A DNA stretch of 64,000 nt. Source: CAZFLY01 sp964519995. Lineage in GTDB: Bacteria; Planctomycetota; Phycisphaerae; Sedimentisphaerales; Anaerobacaceae. Shown here piece after piece: positions 9,117-17,349 of this stretch. Made by a program: the position numbers and the translations under genes. The number at the start of each line of letters is the position of its first letter. Positions within the stretch are counted from its first letter, which is position 1. The DNA is taken from contig CAZFLY010000006.1 of NCBI GenBank assembly GCA_964519995.1, positions 1 to 64,000 on the forward strand, written 5' to 3'. The notes below the pieces were generated by a model. That model was given only the letters and a program-made list of their open reading frames with translations. It was not told the origin of the DNA and did not search any database.

Positions 9117-10724
9117 ATGAAAAGTGTTTTTCGAGTGCTAATCTTTGTCCTAATTCTCTGGCCAAATGTCTCTTTTTGCCTGCAGAGACGACTGGCCAAT
9201 GAAGGTAAGAGTGGCCTATATGTCAGATCAATCGAGGATGTGCTACGACTCAGACCCCAAGAAGTTGATCTTGCTACAGCTGCTTTGATCGTCTCTGAGC
9301 ACTGGAGCGACCTCGTGCATGGACGGAGACATCTGGCGCAATTGGACGAGATGGCACGGGAGATACAAGACAGACTCATACGCCAGAAACTGCGAACAAA
9401 CTTTAGGGCAATTCCAGTAATAAATCAGTATCTGTTCGATGAGCTGGGCTTTGAGTCCATCTCAGAGGCAAGCGACCCTAATGATTTGTTTCTACACACC
9501 GTTCTAAACAAAAAAAGGGGCTACTGCCTGAGTCTTTCAATTCTGTACCTTTCTCTGGGAGAACGACTTGGTCTGCCTTTATATGGAGTAGTCGTACCCG
9601 GACATTTCTTCATCAGATATGATAGCGGCACGGTACGCTTCAACATTGAGACCACCAGCAAAGGCGGAAATATTACTAATGCGCAGTACATAGAAAAGTT
9701 CAAAGTGCCCGAAAATAACAGTAAAAGCATCTATATGAAGAACCTCAATAAGATTCAAACATTGGGTTGCTTTTTCAATAATCTGGGTAATGTCTACAGT
9801 GACATCGACAATTTGGACTCTGCGCTTCTTGCACTGATCAGAGCCGTCGAGATAAACCCAACCCTATCCGAATCTCGAGCGAATTTAGGCAACGTATACC
9901 TTCGACAAGGACAGGTTAAAGACGCGATAGATGAATACAATGCAGCCTTAGAGAACAATCCAGAAGACCCGAAAACATATAACAACCTCGGGAACGCATA
10001 TATGGAAAAGGGCTGGATCAACTATGCGATTTCCGCTTACACACAATCTCTTCAACTCGATCCGAATTTTATAGATGCCTATAGCAATCTTTCCATTGCT
10101 TATTGCGAGCAGTCCAGATTCAGCCAGGCAGCAACACAGTTAAAGCAGGCGCTCGCTCTCGAACCGCGAAATCCAGACCTGTATTGCCAATTGGGAAATA
10201 TCTACGCCAAAATGAACAACTACAAACAGGCAATATCACAATACAAAAAGACCCTGGCAATCAAGCCGGATCTCGCCAAAGCCAATTATGGTCTGGGGCT
10301 GTGCTATAACAAGTTAGGCATGGCTAACGATGAGATTCAAGCTTACAAGAGGGCCCTAACTGTTGAGCCTGATATGCTGGCTGCACTGGCAGCCTTGGGT
10401 AACGCCTATTTCAGCGCAGAAGATTTTGCCAACGCTATCGAGCAATACAGAAAAGCCGTTCAGTTAAACCCTAATGATGCACTGATTTACTACAATCTCG
10501 GCGCAGCGCATTCGAACATTACCGATTACAAGCAAGCGGTAACTGAATATCTTAAGGCAATAGAACTTGATCCAGATATCGGCGATGCACATTACGGATT
10601 GGCATTCGGTTACTACATGCTAAAGAAATACGACCTTGCTTTCAAGCACATTAACATTGCAAAGAGATTAGGTGTAGATATCCCTAAAGACCAGTTCGAT
10701 GCCATAAAAAGCAAAGTGCAGTAG
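9117..10724 (+). CDS. exported transglutaminase-like (SirB1-type) plus TPR-repeat protein
   Basis: A two-module exported protein of 535 aa. A signal peptide (residues 1-22, hydrophobic 'VLIFVLILWPNVSF') precedes a SirB1/transglutaminase-core-2-like domain. That domain has a possible catalytic triad: Cys in 'KRGYCLSLSILYL' near residue 136, His in 'VVPGHFFIRY' near 161, and an acidic partner in 'FNIETT' near 175. About eight tandem TPR units follow (pattern 'A-x-x-N-L-G-x-x-Y' and 'Y-x-x-A-I-x-x-Y-x-x-A-L-x-x-x-P'). I preferred ATG 9117 with GGGG in front over TTG 9084, because it places the signal peptide at the N-terminus. A periplasmic protein-assembly or peptide-processing role is an inference. 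Confidence 0.82.
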   Translation: MKSVFRVLIFVLILWPNVSFCLQRRLANEGKSGLYVRSIEDVLRLRPQEVDLATAALIVSEHWSDLVHGRRHLAQLDEMAREIQDRLIRQKLRTNFRAIPVINQYLFDELGFESISEASDPNDLFLHTVLNKKRGYCLSLSILYLSLGERLGLPLYGVVVPGHFFIRYDSGTVRFNIETTSKGGNITNAQYIEKFKVPENNSKSIYMKNLNKIQTLGCFFNNLGNVYSDIDNLDSALLALIRAVEINPTLSESRANLGNVYLRQGQVKDAIDEYNAALENNPEDPKTYNNLGNAYMEKGWINYAISAYTQSLQLDPNFIDAYSNLSIAYCEQSRFSQAATQLKQALALEPRNPDLYCQLGNIYAKMNNYKQAISQYKKTLAIKPDLAKANYGLGLCYNKLGMANDEIQAYKRALTVEPDMLAALAALGNAYFSAEDFANAIEQYRKAVQLNPNDALIYYNLGAAHSNITDYKQAVTEYLKAIELDPDIGDAHYGLAFGYYMLKKYDLAFKHINIAKRLGVDIPKDQFDAIKSKVQ

Positions 10725-10796
10725 CGCAAGGTTCAGTCGCTGTCCACGAAGACTCGTTAATGACAACGATTCAATATTCAACTTTAAAGAAAAACG

Positions 10797-10825
10797 TTGA
10801 AGCTATCACCATTTAAGCCTATATT
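10797..10825 (+). promoter_or_regulatory. candidate promoter for mnmA and downstream envelope genes
   Basis: TTGAAG (10797-10802) and TATATT (10820-10825) are 17 bp apart, just upstream of the mnmA ATG at 10842. It may also serve the glycosyltransferase gene 3 bp behind mnmA. Confidence 0.45.
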
Positions 10826-10841
10826 ATACCATTAACAGATA

Positions 10842-11927
10842 ATGCAACATTCATGCCTTCGGTTAAGCAAGATGGGTAGTAACAGGAAAAAGGTTCTTGT
10901 TGCACTTAGTGGCGGTGTAGACAGCTCCACCAGCGCTGCGATGCTGCTCGAAGCGGGCTATAACTGTTCAGCAGCGTTTATTATTACCAACGATAACTAT
11001 CAACAAGCCCAAGCAGGCGCCGAAAATATTGCCAAAAAACTGGGCATAAGATTTTATGTATTGGATCTGCGTGATGAATTTGAACAAATCCTCAATTATT
11101 TCTGCGATGAGTATGCAAAAGGGCGAACACCGAATCCATGCGTCATATGCAATAGAGATATCAAATTCGGCAGATTGTGGTATTTTGCTCAGGAAATAAA
11201 TGCCGAGTATCTTGCCACCGGCCATTATGCCAGGGTGCTGAAACACAATGGTCAGATCGGATTGTATAAGGCATTATATGAATCTAAAGACCAATCCTAT
11301 GCTTTATCAATGATTCGGAAAGACATCCTGCCTCACGTTATTTTTCCGATGGGTGACTATTCGAAAGACAAGACACGAGAAATGGCGTCTAAATTCGGCT
11401 TGGGTATACAGGATAAGTTGGAATCACAAGAAATCTGTTTCATACCCGATAACGACTATATCTCCGTGCTCGAGACCCTCCGTCCAAGGCTCGTTCATCA
11501 AGGAAAGATTATCGACAGAACTGGGGAAATCCTTGGCGAGCATAATGGCATCCATAGTTTCACAATTGGTCAACGACGAGGTCTGAAAGTTGCAATGGGC
11601 AAACCTTACTATGTTACAAAACTTGATGCTGAAAATAATACGGTTACGCTTGGTCCCAAAGAGGAACTCATGCACAAAAGCCTTCGGGCCACCAGCATTA
11701 ATTGGCTGATGGATGAGCCGAAGTCAACTTTTATCGTAAGGGTAAAGATACGATATAATGACTTTGGTTCCTCCGCACAGGTTTACCCATCCGGCGACAA
11801 TGCTGCTGTTGAGTTTGAGGAACCCAAGGCAGCAATAACACCGGGCCAACTTGCCGTTTTTTATGTTAATGAGAACGACAAAAGCCGAGTTATTGGCGGA
11901 GGATGGATTGAGAGTGTCGGGGATTAA
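10842..11927 (+). CDS. mnmA: tRNA-specific 2-thiouridylase MnmA
   Basis: MnmA installs the 2-thio group on the wobble uridine of tRNA Lys, Glu and Gln using ATP and sulfur from a relay protein. The 361-aa protein begins with the PP-loop 'VLVALSGGVDSSTSAAML'. The two working cysteines sit in 'TPNPCVICNRDIKFG' and 'LESQEICFIPD', and 'TGHYARV' and 'FTIGQRRGL' are standard motifs. A second in-frame ATG at 10872 gives a start closer to the family norm. The 3-bp gap to the next gene suggests co-transcription. Confidence 0.93.
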   Translation: MQHSCLRLSKMGSNRKKVLVALSGGVDSSTSAAMLLEAGYNCSAAFIITNDNYQQAQAGAENIAKKLGIRFYVLDLRDEFEQILNYFCDEYAKGRTPNPCVICNRDIKFGRLWYFAQEINAEYLATGHYARVLKHNGQIGLYKALYESKDQSYALSMIRKDILPHVIFPMGDYSKDKTREMASKFGLGIQDKLESQEICFIPDNDYISVLETLRPRLVHQGKIIDRTGEILGEHNGIHSFTIGQRRGLKVAMGKPYYVTKLDAENNTVTLGPKEELMHKSLRATSINWLMDEPKSTFIVRVKIRYNDFGSSAQVYPSGDNAAVEFEEPKAAITPGQLAVFYVNENDKSRVIGGGWIESVGD

Positions 11928-11930
11928 ACC

Positions 11931-13004
11931 GTGACATGTATACCGGGCTTTTTTATGCAGGCAAATGAAAATATTCTAAACTTACTTAGAGAAGAGAGCG
12001 TACAGGCTGAGCGAAATGCCCAACGAGGAATAATCCTGCAACCGGGCGCGATTGGTGACTGCGTACTAACATTACCCCTGGCCAGGTTTATGAAAGAGTC
12101 TCTTGGCCTGGGCACAATCGACATTATGGGGCATACTGAGTACATTGGCATTATGCCAGGCAGAACTTGTGTAGATAGCATTTGCTCCATCGATTCAGCA
12201 AATCTGCACCGCTTGTTTGTAAAGCCAGAAACATTTGACCTCGCCGATGGAGACTCTCTGATAAATGCCTTCTCGGCTTACGCCTGGATAGTGTCATTCC
12301 TGGGCGAACCAGGTGGAAGTTTTGAGCAAAATCTGATTTATACTGCCAACTGCAGCCATAGTGTAGAAGTGATGACGCTTTCGATGAAACCACCCAAGGA
12401 TTTTCACCGACCACTGGCCGAATCTCATATAATCCAGTTCATTGACCAAAGTGGTCTGTCATTTGGAGATTGGGCCATTAATTGCGATGATATTCTGATA
12501 AAACAGACCCCGGCTGATACAGCTAAGGGCAGAGAACTTCTGGCGGAAGCCGGCGTTGATCTTTCAAAGAAACTTGTAATCATTCAGCCAGGCAGCGGAG
12601 GAGCAGACAAGTGCTGGCATCTGAACAATTTCTTATCTGTAGCCGGAAAGATCATTTCAAAAGGCTTCGAAGTAGTCTTTCTTTTCGGTCCTGCCGAACA
12701 AGCAAGATTTAGCAGTAGAGCATTGAAAAATATTTCCAAAACCACAACCTGTCTAACTGATCTATCGCTGACACAGGTGTTGGCAGTCCTAAGTTGTGCA
12801 CACTGGTTTATCGGTAATGACAGCGGCATTACACATCTTGCAGCTGCGTCAGGCATCAGGACGTTGGTTGTTTTCGGACCAACCAACCCAAAAGTATATG
12901 CACCTATGGGGCCTGGAGTGAGAGTGTATGCACGTAACTCAAAAATTTTCTCCAAAAAGCCTTCCTTGACTTTACAGAATGAGCTGCTGGAAGCTTTCCC
13001 TTGA
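11931..13004 (+). CDS. glycosyltransferase family 9 (heptosyltransferase-like)
   Basis: A GT9-type (ADP-heptose:LPS heptosyltransferase-like) enzyme of 357 aa. The GT-B fold is visible as an N-terminal half opening with 'LQPGAIGDCVLTLPLARFM' and a C-terminal half with 'VIIQPGSGGADKCWHLNNF' and 'WFIGNDSGITHLAAASGIRTLVVFGPTNP', the donor-binding signature. The frame starts with GTG 11931, 3 bp after mnmA; ATG 11955 is an alternative. With lpxD, lpxI and an LPS-kinase-like gene downstream, a role in LPS core assembly at the inner membrane is likely. The sugar is unknown. Confidence 0.85.
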   Translation: MTCIPGFFMQANENILNLLREESVQAERNAQRGIILQPGAIGDCVLTLPLARFMKESLGLGTIDIMGHTEYIGIMPGRTCVDSICSIDSANLHRLFVKPETFDLADGDSLINAFSAYAWIVSFLGEPGGSFEQNLIYTANCSHSVEVMTLSMKPPKDFHRPLAESHIIQFIDQSGLSFGDWAINCDDILIKQTPADTAKGRELLAEAGVDLSKKLVIIQPGSGGADKCWHLNNFLSVAGKIISKGFEVVFLFGPAEQARFSSRALKNISKTTTCLTDLSLTQVLAVLSCAHWFIGNDSGITHLAAASGIRTLVVFGPTNPKVYAPMGPGVRVYARNSKIFSKKPSLTLQNELLEAFP

Positions 13005-13028
13005 CCAAATCAAGCTTCCTGTTATAAT
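13001..13028 (+). promoter_or_regulatory. strong sigma70-type promoter before the 45-aa ORF and lpxD
   Basis: TTGACC (13001-13006) and a perfect TATAAT (13023-13028) have 16-bp spacing, overlapping the end of the glycosyltransferase gene. The predicted transcription start falls at about 13035, the A of the ATG of the small ORF, which would make that mRNA leaderless. Confidence 0.55.
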
Positions 13029-13034
13029 AATTAA

Positions 13035-13172
13035 ATGCTTGATTATACTCAAGTTGGGGACGAAACTGTACCAGCTCCAAGCAAGTTAAAGGGACGTCCG
13101 GAGCTGAAAGTAAAAACCAAACACATCGTGATCGGAGAGGAGGCTGTTAGAGGGGGCAGCGTAAAAAAATAA
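13035..13172 (+). CDS. small 45-aa hypothetical protein
   Basis: A short ORF starting MLDYTQVGDETVPAPSKL and ending EEAVRGGSVKK. It is basic with mixed strand-forming residues, has no signal peptide and matches nothing I recognise. It lies between the heptosyltransferase-like gene and lpxD. A strong promoter ends 7 bp before the ATG and no ribosome-binding site fits upstream, so translation, if real, would be leaderless. It could instead be a 5' leader of the lpxD mRNA. Confidence 0.45.
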   Translation: MLDYTQVGDETVPAPSKLKGRPELKVKTKHIVIGEEAVRGGSVKK

Positions 13173-13196
13173 GAACCCTTTTTTACGACTTTTTGT

Positions 13197-14240
13197 ATGC
13201 AGACAAAAACTCTGGGAGAATTAGCTGAATATGTCGGTGGTCACGTTTGTGGCGATCCAAACGTCAAGATCAGCTCTGCCTCAACACTCGGCCGAGCAGG
13301 TGAGGGTGACATCAGCTTCTTGGTCAACCGCAAATATCAAAAGCAACTGCAAATAACCAAGGCAAGCGCAGTAATTGTAGGTACAGAGACAATCGATACC
13401 ACTGTTCCCCTTTTAGTGGCTGATGATCCGTATTATGCCTTCATGCAGATTATTGTTTTGTTGCATGGCCATCGTAAGCACAAGAAAGTTGGAATCAGGC
13501 CTCAAGCTTCAATATCAGATAGCGCAAAAGTTGGGGCAGACTGCCACATTCATGATTTTGCGATAATTGCCGATGAAGCAAAAATTGGAGACTGCTGTAT
13601 TATTTATCCATGTGCATACATCGGTCGAGGCGTGCAGATAGGTAACGATTGCGTGATATACTCCAACGTTACTATCTACGACAATTGCAAGATAGGCAAT
13701 CGAGTAATTATAAACTCGAATTCAACAATCGGTACAGACGGCTTTGGATATGCCAGTCATAATGGAGCGCACCACAAGATACCACAAATTGGCAGTGTGG
13801 TTATAGAAGACGATGCAGAAATTGGAAGTTGTTGTGGAATCGAACGAGGCACACTTGGTGATACCATTATAAGCCAAGGCAGTAAGCTTGGTAACCTTGT
13901 CACAATAGGACATGGCGCAAAAATTGGTCCACACTGTTTGCTCGTGGCCCAGGCTGGAATCGCAGGTTCAGCCACGCTTGGACATCACTGCATTGTCGGT
14001 GGGCAGGTAAATGTTATAGGTCATGTAAATGTAGGAAATAATGTCACGATCGCGGCTCAGGCCGGTGTCATTAACAATATTCCCGATGGGCAAGTAGTGC
14101 TTGGAGCTCCTGCAATAGAGGCCGCCCAGGGCAAGCTTGCGTATAACATGATACAATACCTGCCTGAGATGCGTCAAAGTATACAAGACCTTCAGAACCA
14201 AATCAAACGACTAACTTCATCTGATGAAGGCAGAACATAG
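13197..14240 (+). CDS. lpxD: UDP-3-O-acylglucosamine N-acyltransferase (LpxD)
   Basis: LpxD adds the second, N-linked 3-hydroxyacyl chain from ACP in lipid A synthesis. The 347-aa protein has the N-terminal uridine-binding domain ('TLGELAEYVGGHVCGDP', 'STLGRAGEGDISFLVNRKY'), then a left-handed beta-helix of hexapeptide repeats (about residues 95-300), and a C-terminal helix 'QDLQNQIKRL'. The catalytic His lies in 'NLVTIGHGAKIG', and 'IGTDGFGYASHNGAHHKIPQIG' is the family signature block. Start ATG 13197. It groups with lpxI downstream; lpxA and lpxC are not in the window. Confidence 0.93.
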   Translation: MQTKTLGELAEYVGGHVCGDPNVKISSASTLGRAGEGDISFLVNRKYQKQLQITKASAVIVGTETIDTTVPLLVADDPYYAFMQIIVLLHGHRKHKKVGIRPQASISDSAKVGADCHIHDFAIIADEAKIGDCCIIYPCAYIGRGVQIGNDCVIYSNVTIYDNCKIGNRVIINSNSTIGTDGFGYASHNGAHHKIPQIGSVVIEDDAEIGSCCGIERGTLGDTIISQGSKLGNLVTIGHGAKIGPHCLLVAQAGIAGSATLGHHCIVGGQVNVIGHVNVGNNVTIAAQAGVINNIPDGQVVLGAPAIEAAQGKLAYNMIQYLPEMRQSIQDLQNQIKRLTSSDEGRT

Positions 14241-14327
14241 AAATCGGCTCAGCAATAGCGTCCCCATGATTTGTGGTCCATGAGCTAAGATAAAAATCAC
14301 AGACTGCATAATACACAGTACAACAAT

Positions 14328-15167
14328 ATGGCAAAGAATTCAGATGTGCTTGGGCTAATTGCTGGCGAGGGTAGACTGCCATTTCTTGTGGCCGCCGGTG
14401 CTAAACGAGCGGGATTAAGAGTCGTCTGTGTCAGTTTAGGGGATACCGCTGAGAGCAGCCTGGCTGATGAGGTGGATGTTTTCTATAGGGTGGGAATTGC
14501 CCGGCCGGGAAGCTGGATCCGGAAATTTAAAAAACACAGTGTCGTCCGGGCGGTCATGGTTGGAAGAATTGACAAGTCACAAATTTTTGCACCCTGGCGT
14601 ATTCCAAAATATCTGCCCGATTGGCGGGCATTTAGAATTTTCTACTGGCGGATGCATAGAAAAACCATGCTGACTGACTCTCTTCTGTGTGCTTTAGCTG
14701 ATGAGCTGGCCAGCGGTGGTATAATTCTGGAGGATTCGATACAGTACTGCCAGGAACATCTCGCTTCAGTGGGCGTAATGACAACACGTCAGCCGAACAC
14801 ACGAGAGCAAGATGACATAGAATTTGGTTGGCCAATAGCTAAAAAACTCGGCGAGCTCGATATAGGTCAGGCAATCGCAGTAAAAGAAAAAGAAATCATC
14901 GCTGTCGAGGCAATAGAGGGCACGGCAGAGATGATTAAACGGGCAGGTAAGTTCTGCGAATCCGGAGATTGGACGCTTATAAAAACAGCTAAGCCAAACC
15001 AGGATATGCGATTTGACGTGCCCTGTGTGGGACCTGATACTATCAGGAGCATAGTTGAAAACAAAGGAGCATGTCTGGCTATAGAAGCAGAAAAGACAAT
15101 TATCATTGACAAACCTGAGACAATAAAACTTGCTGACCAACTGGGCATCACTATTTTGGGTCGTTGA
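14328..15167 (+). CDS. lpxI: UDP-2,3-diacylglucosamine pyrophosphatase LpxI (DUF1009)
   Basis: LpxI hydrolyses UDP-2,3-diacylglucosamine to lipid X and UMP, replacing LpxH in many lineages. The 279-aa protein matches the DUF1009 layout: 'LGLIAGEGRLPFLVAAGAKRAGLRVV' at the N-terminus, 'VMVGRIDK', 'DDIEFGWPIAKKLGELDIGQAIAVKE', 'VEAIEGTAEMIKRAG' (with the catalytic acidic residue region) and a C-terminal 'AIEAEKTIIIDK'. Start ATG 14328, 87 bp after lpxD. Confidence 0.92.
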   Translation: MAKNSDVLGLIAGEGRLPFLVAAGAKRAGLRVVCVSLGDTAESSLADEVDVFYRVGIARPGSWIRKFKKHSVVRAVMVGRIDKSQIFAPWRIPKYLPDWRAFRIFYWRMHRKTMLTDSLLCALADELASGGIILEDSIQYCQEHLASVGVMTTRQPNTREQDDIEFGWPIAKKLGELDIGQAIAVKEKEIIAVEAIEGTAEMIKRAGKFCESGDWTLIKTAKPNQDMRFDVPCVGPDTIRSIVENKGACLAIEAEKTIIIDKPETIKLADQLGITILGR

Positions 15168-15196
15168 ACTGACTTCGGTTAGTCCTTCATTCTGAA

Positions 15197-15868
15197 GTGA
15201 AGAATTGTATGGCTAAGTTATCCTTCCCGGTCTCCATACGTGCTAAGTCCGGCAGGTATATCGGCGTGTTTGACAGAGCACTCTGTGACGAGGCGCAGTC
15301 GATTGATTTCATAAAGCAGGTAGATACCCTAATAGATGAAGGACAGGTTCTAAAAAATGATGATAGTTGCTACGTATCCCACGTGGTGTGGAACGATAGG
15401 CACATAGTTATCAAGCGATACAACCATCAAGGATTTATCCATTCGCTGCGTCATACTTTGAAGAAATCCCGTGCACGTCGCGGATGGCGGAATGCAAATC
15501 TGCTTGCGAAACTACATATAGCTACACCGGTGCCCTTAGGGTACATCGAACATCACAAAGGATTTCTGTTGTGGAAGTCATATCTCGTGACAAGTTATAT
15601 CAAAGGCCAAAGGCTACAAAATTTCCTCTCCGACGATAACGTGACCGGGGAAAGACGTGCGATTGTGACCCAACAGGCGATGGCGCTGCTTGATAAGATG
15701 GGAAAATACCGGATTACTCACGGCGACTTGAAGCACAAGAATATCTTGGTTGCGGATGATGGACCTGTTCTCGCTGATCTTGATGCGATGATAGCCCATA
15801 AATCCGTTCTGACCTACTGGTGGAGGCGACACAAAGATCTTACTCGTTTCGCCAACCAAGAAAAATGA
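15197..15868 (+). CDS. lipopolysaccharide kinase (KdkA/WaaP-like) family protein
   Basis: A small eukaryotic-type kinase of the Kdo/WaaP family, 223 aa. It has a lysine in 'WNDRHIVIKRYNHQG', the catalytic loop 'ITHGDLKHKNILV' near residue 175 and a metal-binding Asp pair in 'PVLADLDAM'. Such kinases phosphorylate Kdo or heptose in the LPS core. Its position behind lpxI supports this, but the target is not shown. The frame opens at GTG 15197 with GAAG in front; ATG 15209 is an alternative. Confidence 0.78.
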   Translation: MKNCMAKLSFPVSIRAKSGRYIGVFDRALCDEAQSIDFIKQVDTLIDEGQVLKNDDSCYVSHVVWNDRHIVIKRYNHQGFIHSLRHTLKKSRARRGWRNANLLAKLHIATPVPLGYIEHHKGFLLWKSYLVTSYIKGQRLQNFLSDDNVTGERRAIVTQQAMALLDKMGKYRITHGDLKHKNILVADDGPVLADLDAMIAHKSVLTYWWRRHKDLTRFANQEK

Positions 15869-15953
15869 CGCAGCAACAAAGCTGACCGTCCCCGCAATAA
15901 ACCTCTTGGCTCTCACCTTAAGTATTGCTGACTACGTCACGAAATGGTGTATA

Positions 15954-16643
15954 TTACGTATCCATCTCTGGCGGTTCGAATTTGTAGCCGATTTCTCTTA
16001 TTGTATGAATGAAAGTCGGATTGTGCGGGTCCGGTTCTATCTTACTGCGTAGCGTTGTTACAAAGCGATCGATGCTGCGCGAGCCAATAAAGCAATCATA
16101 ACCCCAGGCTGCGTTCAGTATCTCGTCCCGCGTAAGTGCTCGCCCAGGCTTTTTGACGAAAAGCTCCAGCAGTCGGAACTCTTTTGGCGAGAGTTTCACT
16201 TCAACACCTTTGCACGTCAGCTTTCTTGATGGAATATCAAGCCGATAGTCTGCAAATTCATAAACATCTTGCCGCGTTTGCCTGCCTCGTCTGAGGAAGG
16301 CCTCCGTCCGAGCAAGCAGCTCCTTTATGCTAAAGGGCTTGGTGACATAATCATCTGCACCGAGATTCAAACCAAGCACGACGTCCGACTCCTCACCTTT
16401 TGCAGTCAGCATGATTATCGGCATGTCAAGATCTTCTTTGCGAACGAGTCTGCAAACCTCGTAGCCGTTTATCTTCGGCAGCATAATATCAAGAATAATC
16501 AGATCAGGCTTCTTGTTGATAGCGGTGCTCAATCCCTCCTCGCCATCAGCAGCGGTAAGTACACGATAACCCTGGAATTCAAAGTTGTCTTTTAAGCCAC
16601 GCAGCATCGTGGCATCATCTTCAACTATCAAGACGGTTTCCAT
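15954..16643 (-). CDS. OmpR/PhoB-type response regulator (second of a tandem pair)
   Basis: A 229-aa DNA-binding response regulator. The receiver domain (about 1-115) has 'VEDDATM', the phospho-acceptor Asp in 'LIILDIMLPKINGYEV', Thr in 'MLTAKGEE' and Lys in 'YVTKPFS'. The winged-helix domain follows ('LSPKEFRLLELFVKKPGRALTRDEIL', 'IHTIREIGYKFE'). I use ATG 16643, 4 bp after the stop of the upstream regulator; the open frame extends 6 codons to a TTG. It is the last gene of the operon 22786-15954 and clearly a paralogue of its neighbour. Confidence 0.88.
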   Translation of the reverse strand: METVLIVEDDATMLRGLKDNFEFQGYRVLTAADGEEGLSTAINKKPDLIILDIMLPKINGYEVCRLVRKEDLDMPIIMLTAKGEESDVVLGLNLGADDYVTKPFSIKELLARTEAFLRRGRQTRQDVYEFADYRLDIPSRKLTCKGVEVKLSPKEFRLLELFVKKPGRALTRDEILNAAWGYDCFIGSRSIDRFVTTLRSKIEPDPHNPTFIHTIREIGYKFEPPEMDT

Positions 16644-16647
16644 CTGC

Positions 16648-17325
16648 TCAGGATAGCTCAAACTTGTAGCTGCCTTTTCCTACATCATGCAAGAAGGTGG
16701 CATTGTTCGGGTCTTGTTCTATTTTACTCCGCAAATTATTTATAAATCGGTCTACATCCCGCAAAGAGAAAAAATGAGAGTAACCCCATACAGAATGTAG
16801 GATTTCTTCACGAGTCAGAGTATTTCCTGCTCTTTCAAGAAATAAACGTAACAGTCTGAATTCTCCAGGACTGAGTTTAATTTCTTTGCCACCGCGCTTA
16901 AAAGTACCATTAGTGACATTAAGTTGGCAATTACCGAACTCATACACCGGTGGCTCTTGAACTTGTCGGCGACGAAGAAGAGCCTGTGCCCGGGCCAGCA
17001 GCACCTTTATACTGAATGGCTTGGTAATATAATCATCAGCCCCGATATCCAAACCCAGAATTTGGTCCGACTCCTCTGTTTTGGCAGTCAGCATTATTAT
17101 AGGCATTTGAAGGTTTCTCTCGCGAATAAGACTGCAAACCTCATAACCATTGATTTTGGGAAGCATAATATCCAAAATAATCAGATCAGGCTGCTCAGCC
17201 AGAGCAGCATTTAAGCCTTTTTCACCATCAGTGGCTGTTCTAACTTGATAACCCTTAAGCTTGAAATTGTCCTCCAGTCCACGCAGCATCGCAAAATTAT
17301 CTTCAACAATCAATACACTTTTCAT
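16648..17325 (-). CDS. OmpR/PhoB-type response regulator (first of a tandem pair)
   Basis: A 225-aa response regulator. The receiver has 'VEDNFAML', Asp in 'LIILDIMLPKINGYEVCSL', Thr in 'MLTAKTEE' and Lys in 'YITKPFS'. The C-terminal winged helix has 'LSPGEFRLLRLFLERAGNTLTREEIL'. The receiver is nearly identical in motif order to that of the downstream regulator, while the recognition-helix region differs more ('GYSHFFSLRDVDRFINNLRSK' versus 'YDCFIGSRSIDRFVTTLRSK'). Ribosome-binding site AGAAAGGA lies before ATG 17325. The kinase gene ends 24 bp upstream. Confidence 0.9.
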   Translation of the reverse strand: MKSVLIVEDNFAMLRGLEDNFKLKGYQVRTATDGEKGLNAALAEQPDLIILDIMLPKINGYEVCSLIRERNLQMPIIMLTAKTEESDQILGLDIGADDYITKPFSIKVLLARAQALLRRRQVQEPPVYEFGNCQLNVTNGTFKRGGKEIKLSPGEFRLLRLFLERAGNTLTREEILHSVWGYSHFFSLRDVDRFINNLRSKIEQDPNNATFLHDVGKGSYKFELS

Positions 17326-17349
17326 AGTATAATCCTTTCTACTTATATC

